The notes beneath the pieces are model-generated. The model had not been told where the DNA came from. It worked only from the letters and a program-made list of their open reading frames with translations, and searched no databases. A program made the translations under genes and the position numbers. From Aldehydirespirator sp965116865 (GTDB lineage Bacteria > Actinomycetota > Acidimicrobiia > Acidimicrobiales > Aldehydirespiratoraceae): DNA of 64,000 bases. The stretch lies in NCBI GenBank assembly GCA_965116865.1, contig OZ220727.1, positions 1,922,001-1,986,000 on the forward strand. The letters are read 5' to 3'. Shown here piece by piece: positions 28,939 through 37,038 of the stretch; within the stretch, counting starts at the first letter, position 1; each line of letters opens with the position of its first letter.

Positions 28939-29436
28939 CTAGGAGACTGTTGAGTAGACGTAGGGGAACTCGATGTGGTGCAGGTGCCGGTTTCTGAAGG
29001 CCTCCACGCCCTCGTCGAGGCCCGCGCAGATGCGCGACACCTCAGACTTGGAGATACCCGGCGCCGCTGCCGGCGCCGCCAGCAGATCATCCACCGAGCG
29101 CGTCGACACCGCGGCCACACAGGCCTCCATGATCGCCGCGTGCAGGGCGCGGTCGATGCGCCGGCGGGGCTCGAACACCGACGGCATGAAGCTGCCCTTG
29201 CGCAGCTTGGGGATCTTCAGCTCCAGATCCCCGGCCTGGGTGGCCAACAAGCGGCCGCGGTGGCCGTTGCGCGCCGTCGTGCGGCTGTGGGTGCGCTCAT
29301 AGCGGCCCGCCCAGCTCGCCGCCGCCGCCTCGGCCTCGATCATCTCCTGGAGCACCAGCTCCGGCGCCTCACGGATCAACTCGCCGCCACCTGAGGCGCG
29401 GAAGGTCTCCAACAGCTGCGCTGTGGCAGTATTCAG
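28939..29436 (-). pseudogene. IS256-family transposase, truncated
   Basis: The minus-strand frame encodes the N-terminal part of a Mutator/IS256 transposase: TATAQLLETFRASGGGELI, RTTARNGHRGRLLATQAG, LKIPKLRKGSFMPSVFEPRR, AACVAAVSTRSVDDLL and GISKSEVSRICAGLDEGVEA. It stops after HHIEFPYVY, where the family would continue into the first catalytic Asp region. Instead it runs into the terminal repeat GGAGACTGTTGAGTA (28936 on). An internal deletion has joined the middle of the gene to the element end. The start is uncertain; the frame is open to 29484. Confidence 0.8.
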
Positions 29437-29633
29437 ACAGGGACATTGGTGTGTCCTCCTCGATAAGCGGGTCAGTCCTCTCACCGAAGATCACGCCGAT
29501 GGCCCCCCTCGTGGTGGACCCTCCCAGCTACCTCAATTTCCACCACCCGGTGCGACGCTGCCGGTGGAACCTCGCCTTCGGCTGCGTAGTGTGACAGCAG
29601 GAATGACAGGTGTGAGATTTCGCGGGAGGCGAC

Positions 29634-30773
29634 ATGGCCGATCACTTCGACCCTGAGGAATGGCAGCGCATCAACGACAGGCTGGATGAGGCCCCGGATC
29701 GTTACGGTTTCCCGGAACAGCGCGACGGCTCTGTGCTGCTCGGTTCGTTTAACATCCGCAAGCTCGGTGACTCCGACAACCGCACAGACGGCGACTGGGG
29801 GTTCCTGGCGAGGGTGTGCGCCCAGTTCGATCTGCTGGGCGTGCAGGAGATCATGTCGGACCTCAGCGGCCTGCGCCGTTTGCGTGAAGAACTGGCGCAC
29901 CACGTCGAGACCGGCAGCGAGGGCTTCGCTGTGGTCGTGTCCGATGAGACGGGGGCGTTCGCAGGCGAACGCGGCCTCAGGGAGCGTCTCGGGTTCATCT
30001 ACCGATGGCCCGTTGTGGAGCGCATGGAGATCGCCAGCGACCTCACCTATGACAGGACCAAGACGTTCAAGACGCTCGTAGACAACGCTGAGAACCTGAT
30101 CGAGGCGCTACAGGAGTGCGAAGGCGACGCGAGAGAACTCCATCTGCCCTTCTTTGTGACGTTCGCGCGTCAACCCCACGGCGTTGCCTTCCGAATCAGG
30201 AATGCGGAGCCGTATGAGTTCCTGGCGGTCAACGCTCATCTCATCTTCGGTGACCGCATCGGTGACCGCCGCCGAGAGTTCACCGCGCTGATGGAACTGC
30301 TGAAGAGCCGACTCGCTGACGACGACAGCATCAACCTGATCCTCACGGGCGACCTCAACTTGGACTTCGATGACCCTGTGAAGGACCGCGCCTGTGTTGA
30401 CAAGGACATCAAGAACCTCAACGCCGCTCTCACCGACAGCGGCTCTCACATCAACTTCCCGTTCCTTGACAAGCACAAGGGTCACGATGACGTGTTTCGC
30501 ACCAACGCCCGCCTGAATCAGACCTATGACCACATCGGATTGTTCGCGCATGACCCGCGCCTGCCCAGCTACGACCTGAACGAGCACATGCCCCAGACGC
30601 CTGACGGTCCCGATTACGGCGTGTTCGATTTCATGACCCTGTTCAGCGAAGCCACCTACGACAAGGCATGGCAAGAAATCGGAAGCGCGGAACGAAAGGC
30701 GCTGTGGGCAAAGGCCGAGCACGCCGTGAGCGACCACATGCCGCTGTGGTTGCGGCTGCCCCTCACGGGCTGA
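29634..30773 (+). CDS. Endonuclease/exonuclease/phosphatase-family protein
   Basis: The 379-residue product shows the EEP fold motifs in order: VLLGSFNIRKLG (about 35-46), LLGVQEIMSD (metal-binding Glu, about 64-73), NLILTGDLNLDFDD (about 224-237), YDHIGLFA and the C-terminal VSDHMPLWLRL (catalytic Asp-His). It should be a Mg-dependent phosphodiesterase or nuclease; the substrate is unknown. ATG 29634 follows GGGAGGCG. Base composition is lower in GC than the surrounding IS genes. It lies between an IS256 relic and IS3 and could be cargo of the region bounded by two IS630 copies. The next small ORF (30795) has been cut by IS3. Confidence 0.85.
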   Translation: MADHFDPEEWQRINDRLDEAPDRYGFPEQRDGSVLLGSFNIRKLGDSDNRTDGDWGFLARVCAQFDLLGVQEIMSDLSGLRRLREELAHHVETGSEGFAVVVSDETGAFAGERGLRERLGFIYRWPVVERMEIASDLTYDRTKTFKTLVDNAENLIEALQECEGDARELHLPFFVTFARQPHGVAFRIRNAEPYEFLAVNAHLIFGDRIGDRRREFTALMELLKSRLADDDSINLILTGDLNLDFDDPVKDRACVDKDIKNLNAALTDSGSHINFPFLDKHKGHDDVFRTNARLNQTYDHIGLFAHDPRLPSYDLNEHMPQTPDGPDYGVFDFMTLFSEATYDKAWQEIGSAERKALWAKAEHAVSDHMPLWLRLPLTG

Positions 30774-30794
30774 CAGCCCGGAGTCTCCCCCAGC

Positions 30795-30896
30795 ATGGAT
30801 GACAACGAGCCGACACTCATCTGCTATCCGTTCCTGGGGGTGGATAGCCCGATTGCTGTAGTGAGCATCCCCCCTGATCTTGGAGGCATCGTCTAA
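30795..30896 (+). pseudogene. Truncated small gene cut by IS3
   Basis: ATG 30795, 21 bp after the EEP gene, opens a frame MDDNEPTLICYPFLGVDSP that runs into the left end of IS3 at about 30865 and stops at 30896. The first about 23 codons probably belonged to a gene co-transcribed with the EEP gene. The family is not recognisable. Confidence 0.4.
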
Positions 30897-30907
30897 GAGG
30901 AGACGCC

Positions 30908-31195
30908 ATGCCTGAGACACGAAGACAGTACGACCCGGAGTTCAAGGCCGGTGCTGTGCGGATCGTCCAAGAGACTCGCAGATCGGTCACTGAGGCGGCC
31001 CGTGAGCTGGGGATCGGCGCGGGCACGTTGGGCAACTGGGTCCGCAAGGACCGCGCCGAGCGCTCGGGCGAGCGTCTCGACGGCGACGAGCGTGCCGAGT
31101 TGGTGCGGCTGCGCCGCCGCTGCGACGAGTTGGGGATGGAGCGTGATGTGCTCAAACGATCGGTGGTCCTTTGGGTCAGGGAGGCGACGCGGTGA
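30908..31195 (+). CDS. IS3-family OrfA
   Basis: This 95-residue helix-turn-helix protein has the HTH_Tnp_1 pattern: RRQYDPEFKAGAVRIVQE, SVTEAARELGIGAGTLGNWV and a C-terminal leucine-zipper-like region (LVRLRRRCDELGMERDVLKR). It binds the element ends. It begins after GAGGAGACGCC. Its TGA overlaps the GTG of orfB (GTGA), so translational coupling, rather than an obvious slippery site, may produce OrfB. Confidence 0.9.
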   Translation: MPETRRQYDPEFKAGAVRIVQETRRSVTEAARELGIGAGTLGNWVRKDRAERSGERLDGDERAELVRLRRRCDELGMERDVLKRSVVLWVREATR

Positions 31196-32067
31196 GCCTG
31201 GTCGAGCACATCGCGGCCCAAAGGACCGATCACGGGGTGCCTCACGCGGTCTCCTGCCGGGCCCTGGGGGTGGCCGAGTCCGGCTTCTATGAGCGCCGCA
31301 GCCGCGGACCCTCGGTCGCCGGGAGGCGCCGACAGCGCGTTGATGCCGCGGTCAAGGACTGCTTCGAGGCGTCCGGCGGGACCTACGGCTCGCCGCGGGT
31401 GCGCGCCCAGCTGCGCCGAGACGGCCACACGGTGTCCAAGAAGACGGTGGAGGCCTCCATGGCCCGCCAAGGGCTCCAGGCCCGCACCCGGCGCCGTCGG
31501 CGGGGCCTGACACGGCCCGACAAGTCGGCCGATCCCGTGCCCGACCTGCTCAGGCGCGACTTCACCGCAGAGGCCCCCGACCAGAAGTGGGTCGGCGACT
31601 TCAAGCAGATCCCCACCGCCGAGGGGCCGGTGTTCCTCGCGACCGTCGAGGACCTCTACAGCCGCCGGATGCTGGGCTTCGCCACCTCTGAGCGCCATCC
31701 CACAGCCGGCCTCGCCGCCGCGGCGCTCAACATGGCCGCCGCCACCCGAGGCGGCTCCGTCGCCGGCGTGATCCTCCGCACCGACAAGGGCACCCAGTAC
31801 AGCTCCGGAGACTTCGCCGAAGCCTGCCGGCGCCTCGGGGCCAACCAGTCGATGGGACGCGTCGGCTGCGCGCTGGACAACGCCGCGGCCGAGTCGTTCA
31901 TCTCCACCCTGCAACACGAGCTCATCTCCCGGCGGCGCCGGCAGACACGCGACCACGCCCGGCGAGACATCGCCGCCTGGATCGACACCTGATACAACCC
32001 CCTACGCCTACACTCCGCCAACAACATGACCAGCCCCCTCGACCACGAACAAACCCAAGCCGCCTAA
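31192..32067 (+). pseudogene. IS3-family OrfB transposase with an in-frame TGA near the end
   Basis: The protein has the rve/DDE integrase core: ASGGTYGSPRVRAQLRRDG, DQKWVGDFKQIPT (first Asp), LRTDKGTQYSS (second Asp), and LDNAAAESFISTLQHELI (Glu). The frame stops at TGA 31990-31992 after AAWIDT, but continues in the same frame as YNPLRLHSANNMTSP to TAA 32067. The family has an aromatic residue, usually Trp or Phe, before YN, so this is probably TGG to TGA. Loss of 25 residues may or may not abolish activity. Confidence 0.8.
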
Positions 32068-32097
32068 CCAACACTCCAAGATTCGGGGGGAAGCCCA

Positions 32098-33253
32098 GAG
32101 TCTTTAGTTATTGGGGTTGGTTGTGGTATGGTTGGTGTGGTTGTGGGCGGTGATTGGAGGCAGTGGTGGCTAGGGGCCGTCGTGGGGTGGAGGTGGTGCT
32201 CGCCGATGAGCAGCGCGAGACGCTGGAGCGGTGGGCGCGGCGCCAGAAGTCGTCGCAGGCTCTGGCGCTGCGGTGCCGGATAGTGCTGGGCGCGGCCGCG
32301 GGGGAGACGAACAAGTCGATCGCGGCGTCGCTGGGGTGCAGCGAGGCGACGGTGTCGAAGTGGCGGCGCCGGTTCGCGGGGCGCGGGTTGGGCGGGCTCT
32401 GCGACGAGCCGCGTCCGGGCGCGCCGCGCACGGTGAGCGACGACAAGGTGCAGGAGGTGATCGTCAAGACGCTGGAGTCGGCTCCTGAGGGCGCGACGCA
32501 CTGGTCGACGCGCTCGATGGCCGCGCAGGTGGCGCTGTCGCAGTCGACGATCTCGAGGATGTGGCGGGCCTTCGGGCTCAGGCCCCATGGCGTGGAGGAG
32601 TTCAAGGTGTCGCCGGACCCCCAGTTCATCGACAAGGCGCGCGACGTCGCCGGGCTGTACTTGAACCCGCCGGAGGCAGCGGTGGTGCTCTGCGCGGACG
32701 ACAAGACCCAGATCCAGGCTCTCGACCGCACCGCGCCGGTGCTTGCCTTGATGCCGGGTGTGCCCCAGCGCCGAACCCACGACTACCGCCGCTTCGGCAC
32801 CACCAACCTCCACGCGGCGCTCGACGCCGCCTCGGGCAAAGCCATCTCCTCGATGACCGCGCGCCGCCGCGCCATCGAGTCCCGCAAGTTCCTGGACCTC
32901 ATCGACAGCGAAGCCCCCGAGGGCCCCAAGGCGCACGTCGTGCTGGACAACTCCTCCACCCACAAGACCCCCGCCATACAGCGCCGGCTGCTGCGCCACC
33001 CCCGCTTCAGCTTCCACCTCACCCCCACCCACAGCTCGTGGACGAACCTCGTCGAGCGCTGGTTCGCCGAGCCCACCACCAAACGGATCCGCCGCGGCAC
33101 CCACACCAGCACCAAAGAGCCCACCGGCTCCATCCAGCACCGGATCGACCACCGGAACCACAACCCTCGCCCGTTCACATGGCACAAGAGCGCCGACGAG
33201 ATACTCCACAACCCGGCAACATATCTCCAACGAATTCCTGACTCGGGACACTA
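32098..33253 (+). mobile_element. IS630-family element, copy 2 (left end trimmed)
   Basis: Nearly identical to copy 1. The right end is GACTCGGGACACTA (one mismatch to copy 1). The left end starts at GAGTCTTTAG, lacking the outer nine bases, because the IS3 right end adjoins. It is in direct orientation with copy 1, so the two could bound a 7.7-kb composite segment, though the missing left terminus of this copy would hinder independent movement. Confidence 0.9.
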
Positions 33254-33254
33254 G
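32154..33254 (+). CDS. IS630-family transposase, copy 2
   Basis: The 366-residue product is intact, with the same helix-turn-helix domains and DDE residues as copy 1 (ADDKTQ, LDNSSTH, NLVERWF). Only two residue differences separate them. The TAG stop is in the right terminal repeat. The protein could mobilise copy 1 and the 339-bp derivative at 17885 if their ends are recognised. Confidence 0.93.
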   Translation: MEAVVARGRRGVEVVLADEQRETLERWARRQKSSQALALRCRIVLGAAAGETNKSIAASLGCSEATVSKWRRRFAGRGLGGLCDEPRPGAPRTVSDDKVQEVIVKTLESAPEGATHWSTRSMAAQVALSQSTISRMWRAFGLRPHGVEEFKVSPDPQFIDKARDVAGLYLNPPEAAVVLCADDKTQIQALDRTAPVLALMPGVPQRRTHDYRRFGTTNLHAALDAASGKAISSMTARRRAIESRKFLDLIDSEAPEGPKAHVVLDNSSTHKTPAIQRRLLRHPRFSFHLTPTHSSWTNLVERWFAEPTTKRIRRGTHTSTKEPTGSIQHRIDHRNHNPRPFTWHKSADEILHNPATYLQRIPDSGH

Positions 33255-33373
33255 GTGGCAGCGTCGCAAAGACTGTCGCAACCGTGCGACGGCGCCCTCC
33301 ACCGGTGGATGCGACAGATCGGCGATGGTGGCCGGTTGTCCAGTCAGCATCCGACCCGGTGGAGGTCCACAGT

Positions 33374-34133
33374 ATGGCGCAGCGGCTCAGCTCCGACGAG
33401 CGCGCCCGGGTCGAGGCGATGCGCGCCGCGGGCGCGAGCAAGTCACTGCCGACACCGTCGGCGACTGACAAGTCGAGGCGATGCGCGCCGCGGGCGCGAG
33501 TGTCGACGACACAGCGAGACGTCTTGGCAGGCACCGCTCGACGGTGTACCGAGAACTCGAACGCGGCGGCGTCTACGACGCCGAGGCGGCGCAGACGGCC
33601 GCCGAGGCCCGGGCGGCGCGCCCCAAGACGCCTGCGCTCGCGGCCGGCCCCGGCCTGGCCGCCGCGATGAGCGAGCGCCTGGCTATGCGCTGGTCCCCGC
33701 ACGCGATCCGCGCGGACCTGCGCGCCCAAAGGCGCCGGATCAGCGCGGAGACGATCCACGCGGCCTGCTATGACCACACCGGCCGACGCGGGCTGCCCGA
33801 GGGGTCCCGGAGGCTTCCGCCGCGCCGCTGGCGAAGACGCAAGCCCCGCAGCCGCGCGACGCGAAAGCCCAGCCCGCTGAGCGATTCCAAGCCCGTAGCG
33901 GCCCGCGCCGCGGCCGTCGAGGACCGCCGCGAAGCCGGCCACTGCGGCAGCGCGGAACCAACGAGCACACCAACGGCCTGCTGCGACGCCGGCTGCCCAA
34001 CAGCACCTACCTCGACATCGGCCAAGCCCGCCCCGCCGTCATCGAGGACAACCTCAACTCGATGCCCCGCAAGCTCCACGACTGGGACTCAGCCCACAGC
34101 GTCTATGCTGCCCTCTGTCGCAACAACCGGTAG
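33374..34133 (+). pseudogene. IS30-like transposase, broken
   Basis: Translation begins MAQRLSSDERARVEAMRAAG at 33374. A 62-bp insertion follows that repeats GCGATGCGCGCCGCGGGCGCG (33416 and 33478 regions) and shifts the frame. The helix-turn-helix (VDDTARRLGRHRSTVYRELE) and WSPHAIRADLRAQRRRIS are in the frame from 33481. The catalytic middle is deleted, and the 3' end resumes in another frame (ERGTNEHTNGLLRRRLP, HDWDSAHSVYAALC) to TAG about 34133. The gene cannot make a functional transposase. A second IS30 3' end lies at 38584. Confidence 0.8.
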
Positions 34134-34161
34134 AGTTCGCCGCCGGTTGAAGAGAGTTTGC

Positions 34162-36354
34162 ATGAAGAAGAGGTGGGCTGTCGCTGCCGTCGCGTGCGTC
34201 GCGGCTGCTGTCACAGCGCCGGCGGGCACCGCGGCTGCCCAGGGGCAGCGCTTCTCTGACGTGCCGGCTGACCACTACGCCTTCGAGGCGATCGAGTGGG
34301 CCGCTTCAGCCGGAGTGACGCTGGGCTACAGCGACAGCACGTTCAGACCGTCGGTGGCTCTGGGCCGCGAGCATGCGCTGGTGTTCATGGAGCGCTACTA
34401 CGACGAGATCCTCCAAACCGACGAATCACCCGACTTCGCCCGCGCCGACATGATGGTCCTGCTCAAAGCCATCAACGACGGCGCACTCCGCAATCCCGAC
34501 ACCGCCGAGGACTCCACCCCTGACCCATCCGGGACCGGTGAGGGTCAGCGGTTCCCGGACGTGCCGGCTGACCACTACGCCTTCGAGGCGGCCGAGTGGG
34601 CCGCTTCAGCCGGAGTGACGCTGGGCTACAGCGACGGCACGTTCAGACCGTCTCAGGCTCTGGGCCGCGGGCATGCGCTGGTGTTCATGGAGCGCTACTA
34701 CGACGAGATCCTCCAAACCGACGAATCACCCGACTTCGCCCGCGCCGACATGATGATCCTGCTCAAAGCCATCAACGACGGCACCCCCCGCCGCAACCCC
34801 TCCACCCACACCTTCAAAGCCGTCACCGCCGGCGGCTTCCACAGTTGCGGACTGCGCACCGACAACACCATCACCTGCTGGGGCAACAACGACTACGGGC
34901 GGGCGGACGCGCCGTCAGGCGCGTTCAAAGCCGTCACCGCCGCCGGCGGCTTCCACAGTTGCGGACTGCGCACCGACAACACCATCACCTGCTGGGGCAA
35001 CAACAACCACGGGCAGGCGACCGCGCCGTCAGGCACCTTCAAAGCCGTCACCGCCGGCCACCACCACAGTTGCGGACTGCGCACCGACAACACCATCACC
35101 TGCTGGGGCAACAACAACCACGGGCAGGCGACCGCGCCGTCAGGCACCTTCAAAGCCGTCACCGCCGGCGTCTGGCACAGTTGCGGACTGCGCACCGACA
35201 ACACCATCACCTGCTGGGGCTACAACGGCAACGGGGAGGCGGACGCGCCGTCAGGCACCTTCAAAGCCGTCTCCGCCGGCAACACACACAGTTGCGGACT
35301 GCGCACCGACAACACCATCACCTGCTGGGGCAACAACAACCACGGGCAGGCGACCGCGCCGTCAGGCACCTTCAAAGCCGTCTCCGCCGGCAACACACAC
35401 AGTTGCGGACTGCGCACCGACAACACCATCACCTGCTGGGGCAACAACAACCACGGGCAGGCGACCGCGCCGTCAGGCACCTTCAAAGCCGTCTCCGCCG
35501 GCTACGAACACAGTTGCGGACTGCGCACCGACAACACCATCACCTGCTGGGGCAACAACAACCACGGGCAGGCGACCGCGCCGTCAGGCACCTTCAAAGC
35601 CGTCTCCGCCGGCTACGAACACAGTTGCGGACTGCGCGCCGACAACACCATCACCTGCTGGGGCAACAACAACCACGGGCAGGCGACCGCGCCGTCAGGC
35701 ACCTTCAAAGCCGTCTCCGCCGGCCACGGCCACAGTTGCGGACTGCGCGCCGACAACACCATCACCTGCTGGGGCAACAAAGGCAGCGGGCGGGCGGACG
35801 CGCTGTCAGGCGCGTTCAAAGCCGTCTCCGCCAGCGGCGGCCACAGTTGCGGACTGCGCGCCGACAACACCATCACCTGCTGGGGCTCCAACGACGACGG
35901 GCAGGCGACCGCGCCGTCAGGCACGTTCAAAGCCGTCTCCGCCGGCAGCGAGCACAGTTGCGGACTGCGCGCCGACAACACCATCACCTGCTGGGGCAAC
36001 AAAGGCAGCGGGCGGGCGGACGCGCTGTCAGGCGCGTTCAAAGCCGTCTCCGCCGGCAGCTGGCACAGTTGCGGACTGCGCGCCGACAACACCATCACCT
36101 GCTGGGGCTCCAACGACGAAGGGTGGGCGGACGCGCCGTCAGGCACGTTCAAAGCCGTCTCCGCCGGCAGCGAGCACAGTTGCGGACTGCGCGCCGACAA
36201 CACCATCACCTGCTGGGGCTCCAACAACTACGGGCGGGCGGACGCGCCGTCAGACACCTTCAAAGCCGTCTCCGCCAGCGTCCGGCACAGTTGCGGACTG
36301 CGCGCCGACAACACCATCACCTGCTGGGGCCTCTTCGCTGTGATCGTGCTGTAA
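34162..36354 (+). CDS. Exported SLH-like protein with RCC1-type repeats
   Basis: The 730-residue product begins with a signal peptide (MKKRWAVAAVACVAAAVTAP...AAAQ), ATG 34162. Two 100-residue SLH-like units follow (about 30-120 and 135-225; FSDVPADHYAFEAIEWAASA, GYSDSTFRPS). Fourteen repeats of about 37 residues then run to the end, each of the form FKAVSAG..HSCGLR.DNTITCWG, typical of RCC1-like beta-propellers in surface proteins, with one Cys pair per repeat. The frame ends at TAA 36352-36354, where the repeat would have TCA (Ser). The next repeat continues in the same frame to TAG 36483. It is probably a cell-surface protein in an IS-flanked segment; the ligand is unknown. Confidence 0.82.
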   Translation: MKKRWAVAAVACVAAAVTAPAGTAAAQGQRFSDVPADHYAFEAIEWAASAGVTLGYSDSTFRPSVALGREHALVFMERYYDEILQTDESPDFARADMMVLLKAINDGALRNPDTAEDSTPDPSGTGEGQRFPDVPADHYAFEAAEWAASAGVTLGYSDGTFRPSQALGRGHALVFMERYYDEILQTDESPDFARADMMILLKAINDGTPRRNPSTHTFKAVTAGGFHSCGLRTDNTITCWGNNDYGRADAPSGAFKAVTAAGGFHSCGLRTDNTITCWGNNNHGQATAPSGTFKAVTAGHHHSCGLRTDNTITCWGNNNHGQATAPSGTFKAVTAGVWHSCGLRTDNTITCWGYNGNGEADAPSGTFKAVSAGNTHSCGLRTDNTITCWGNNNHGQATAPSGTFKAVSAGNTHSCGLRTDNTITCWGNNNHGQATAPSGTFKAVSAGYEHSCGLRTDNTITCWGNNNHGQATAPSGTFKAVSAGYEHSCGLRADNTITCWGNNNHGQATAPSGTFKAVSAGHGHSCGLRADNTITCWGNKGSGRADALSGAFKAVSASGGHSCGLRADNTITCWGSNDDGQATAPSGTFKAVSAGSEHSCGLRADNTITCWGNKGSGRADALSGAFKAVSAGSWHSCGLRADNTITCWGSNDEGWADAPSGTFKAVSAGSEHSCGLRADNTITCWGSNNYGRADAPSDTFKAVSASVRHSCGLRADNTITCWGLFAVIVL

Positions 36355-36483
36355 GGCGCGTTCAAAGCCGTCTCCGCCGGCGGCAGCCGCAGTTGCGGAT
36401 TGCGCGCCGACAACACCATCACCTGTTGGGGCACCGACCACTACGGGGAGGCGGACGCGCCGTCAGGCGTCAAATGGCGCTAG
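34804..36483. repeat. 111-bp RCC1-type coding repeats, 15 units
   Basis: Fifteen units of about 111 bp share long identical stretches such as CACAGTTGCGGACTGCGC and ACCATCACCTGCTGGGGC. Some neighbouring units are identical (for example the fifth and sixth), indicating recent unit duplication. Unit 14 has a divergent end (LFAVIVL) and the nonsense codon; unit 15 lies after the stop. Confidence 0.9.
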
Positions 36484-36518
36484 CGGAAGGTCGCGTCGTG
36501 GCGAGGGGGTTGGTGGGT

Positions 36519-36900
36519 TAGATCTTCTGGCGGTGGGCTTTGGGGAACGCGGCGAAGGCGAGGACCTCGGCTCGGGCTGTGTCGATGAGCGGGCCCGTTT
36601 TGGGGAAGCTGGCGGCAGGCTGGGCGCCGTCTTGGTCCCAGGTGTCGGTGTCGGTGTCGGGTTGGGCGAGGATGGTTCTGAACAGCGCGGCGGCTGTGTG
36701 CTGGTGGCTGCGGGGCAGCGCCGCCAGCAGGTTCGGGATGTAATGCATCCGGCGTGGCTGTCTGGCGGTGCGCTGGAACCAGCGGTCGGCGGTTGCGGCG
36801 AGCCCGCGGTGCGTGTCTGTGATGACCAGGCATGCACCATGAAGGCCCCGGTCGCGCAGGGACTCCATGAGCGGCTGCGAGAAGGCTCCAAGAATCGCGT
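36519..36900 (-). pseudogene. IS256-family transposase fragment
   Basis: The minus-strand frame reads MESLRDRGLHGACLVITDTH, RGLAATADRWFQRTARQ, MHYIPNLLAALPRSH and AEVLAFAAFPKAHRQKI, the central part of a Mutator/IS256 transposase around the second catalytic Asp. It is cut at both ends: a stop follows KI where the family has a Trp, and the 5' part is lost. It is a different fragment from that at 28939. Confidence 0.75.
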
Positions 36901-36952
36901 TGCAGCCAGCTTCTGTCTAGCCTCTTCTGACCTCAACACCACATGGCTAACC

Positions 36953-37021
36953 GGCGTAACAGTATAGTTGAGTGCGTCGTGATAGTATATTGGATGCCGT
37001 CGTAACGGTATAGTGAACCGC
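36953..37021 (+). promoter_or_regulatory. Three 23-bp iterons with promoter-like cores
   Basis: Consecutive 23-bp direct repeats lie at 36953-36975, 36976-36998 and 36999-37021. Each has a (G)TCGT(A)A core followed by AGTATAGTT, AGTATATTG or GGTATAGTG. Each unit contains a -10-like TATAGT or TATATT. The block is markedly AT-rich and ends 17 bp before the ATPase start. It looks like a promoter overlapped by repeated operator sites, perhaps for autoregulation. Confidence 0.55.
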
Positions 37022-37038
37022 GTCGGGAAAGGGCTGGG

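Larger units (their letters stand above)
30865..32094 (+). mobile_element. IS3-family element
   Basis: Imperfect inverted ends GCATCCCCCCTGATCTTGG (30865 on) and the complement of CCAAGATTCGGGGGGAAGC (to 32094) enclose orfA and orfB. The right end abuts IS630 copy 2, which lacks its first nine bases at exactly this point. IS3 insertion or a deletion from it therefore trimmed the IS630 end. Confidence 0.8.

Noticed and set aside
30859..30864. TAGTG left of IS3 as the missing outer end of IS630 copy 2
   Set aside because: Only five bases match and the expected TCCTG after them is absent; chance is as likely.
31171..31195. Programmed -1 frameshift between IS3 orfA and orfB
   Set aside because: No convincing slippery heptamer was seen; orfB has its own GTG overlapping the orfA TGA, so coupled initiation explains it.
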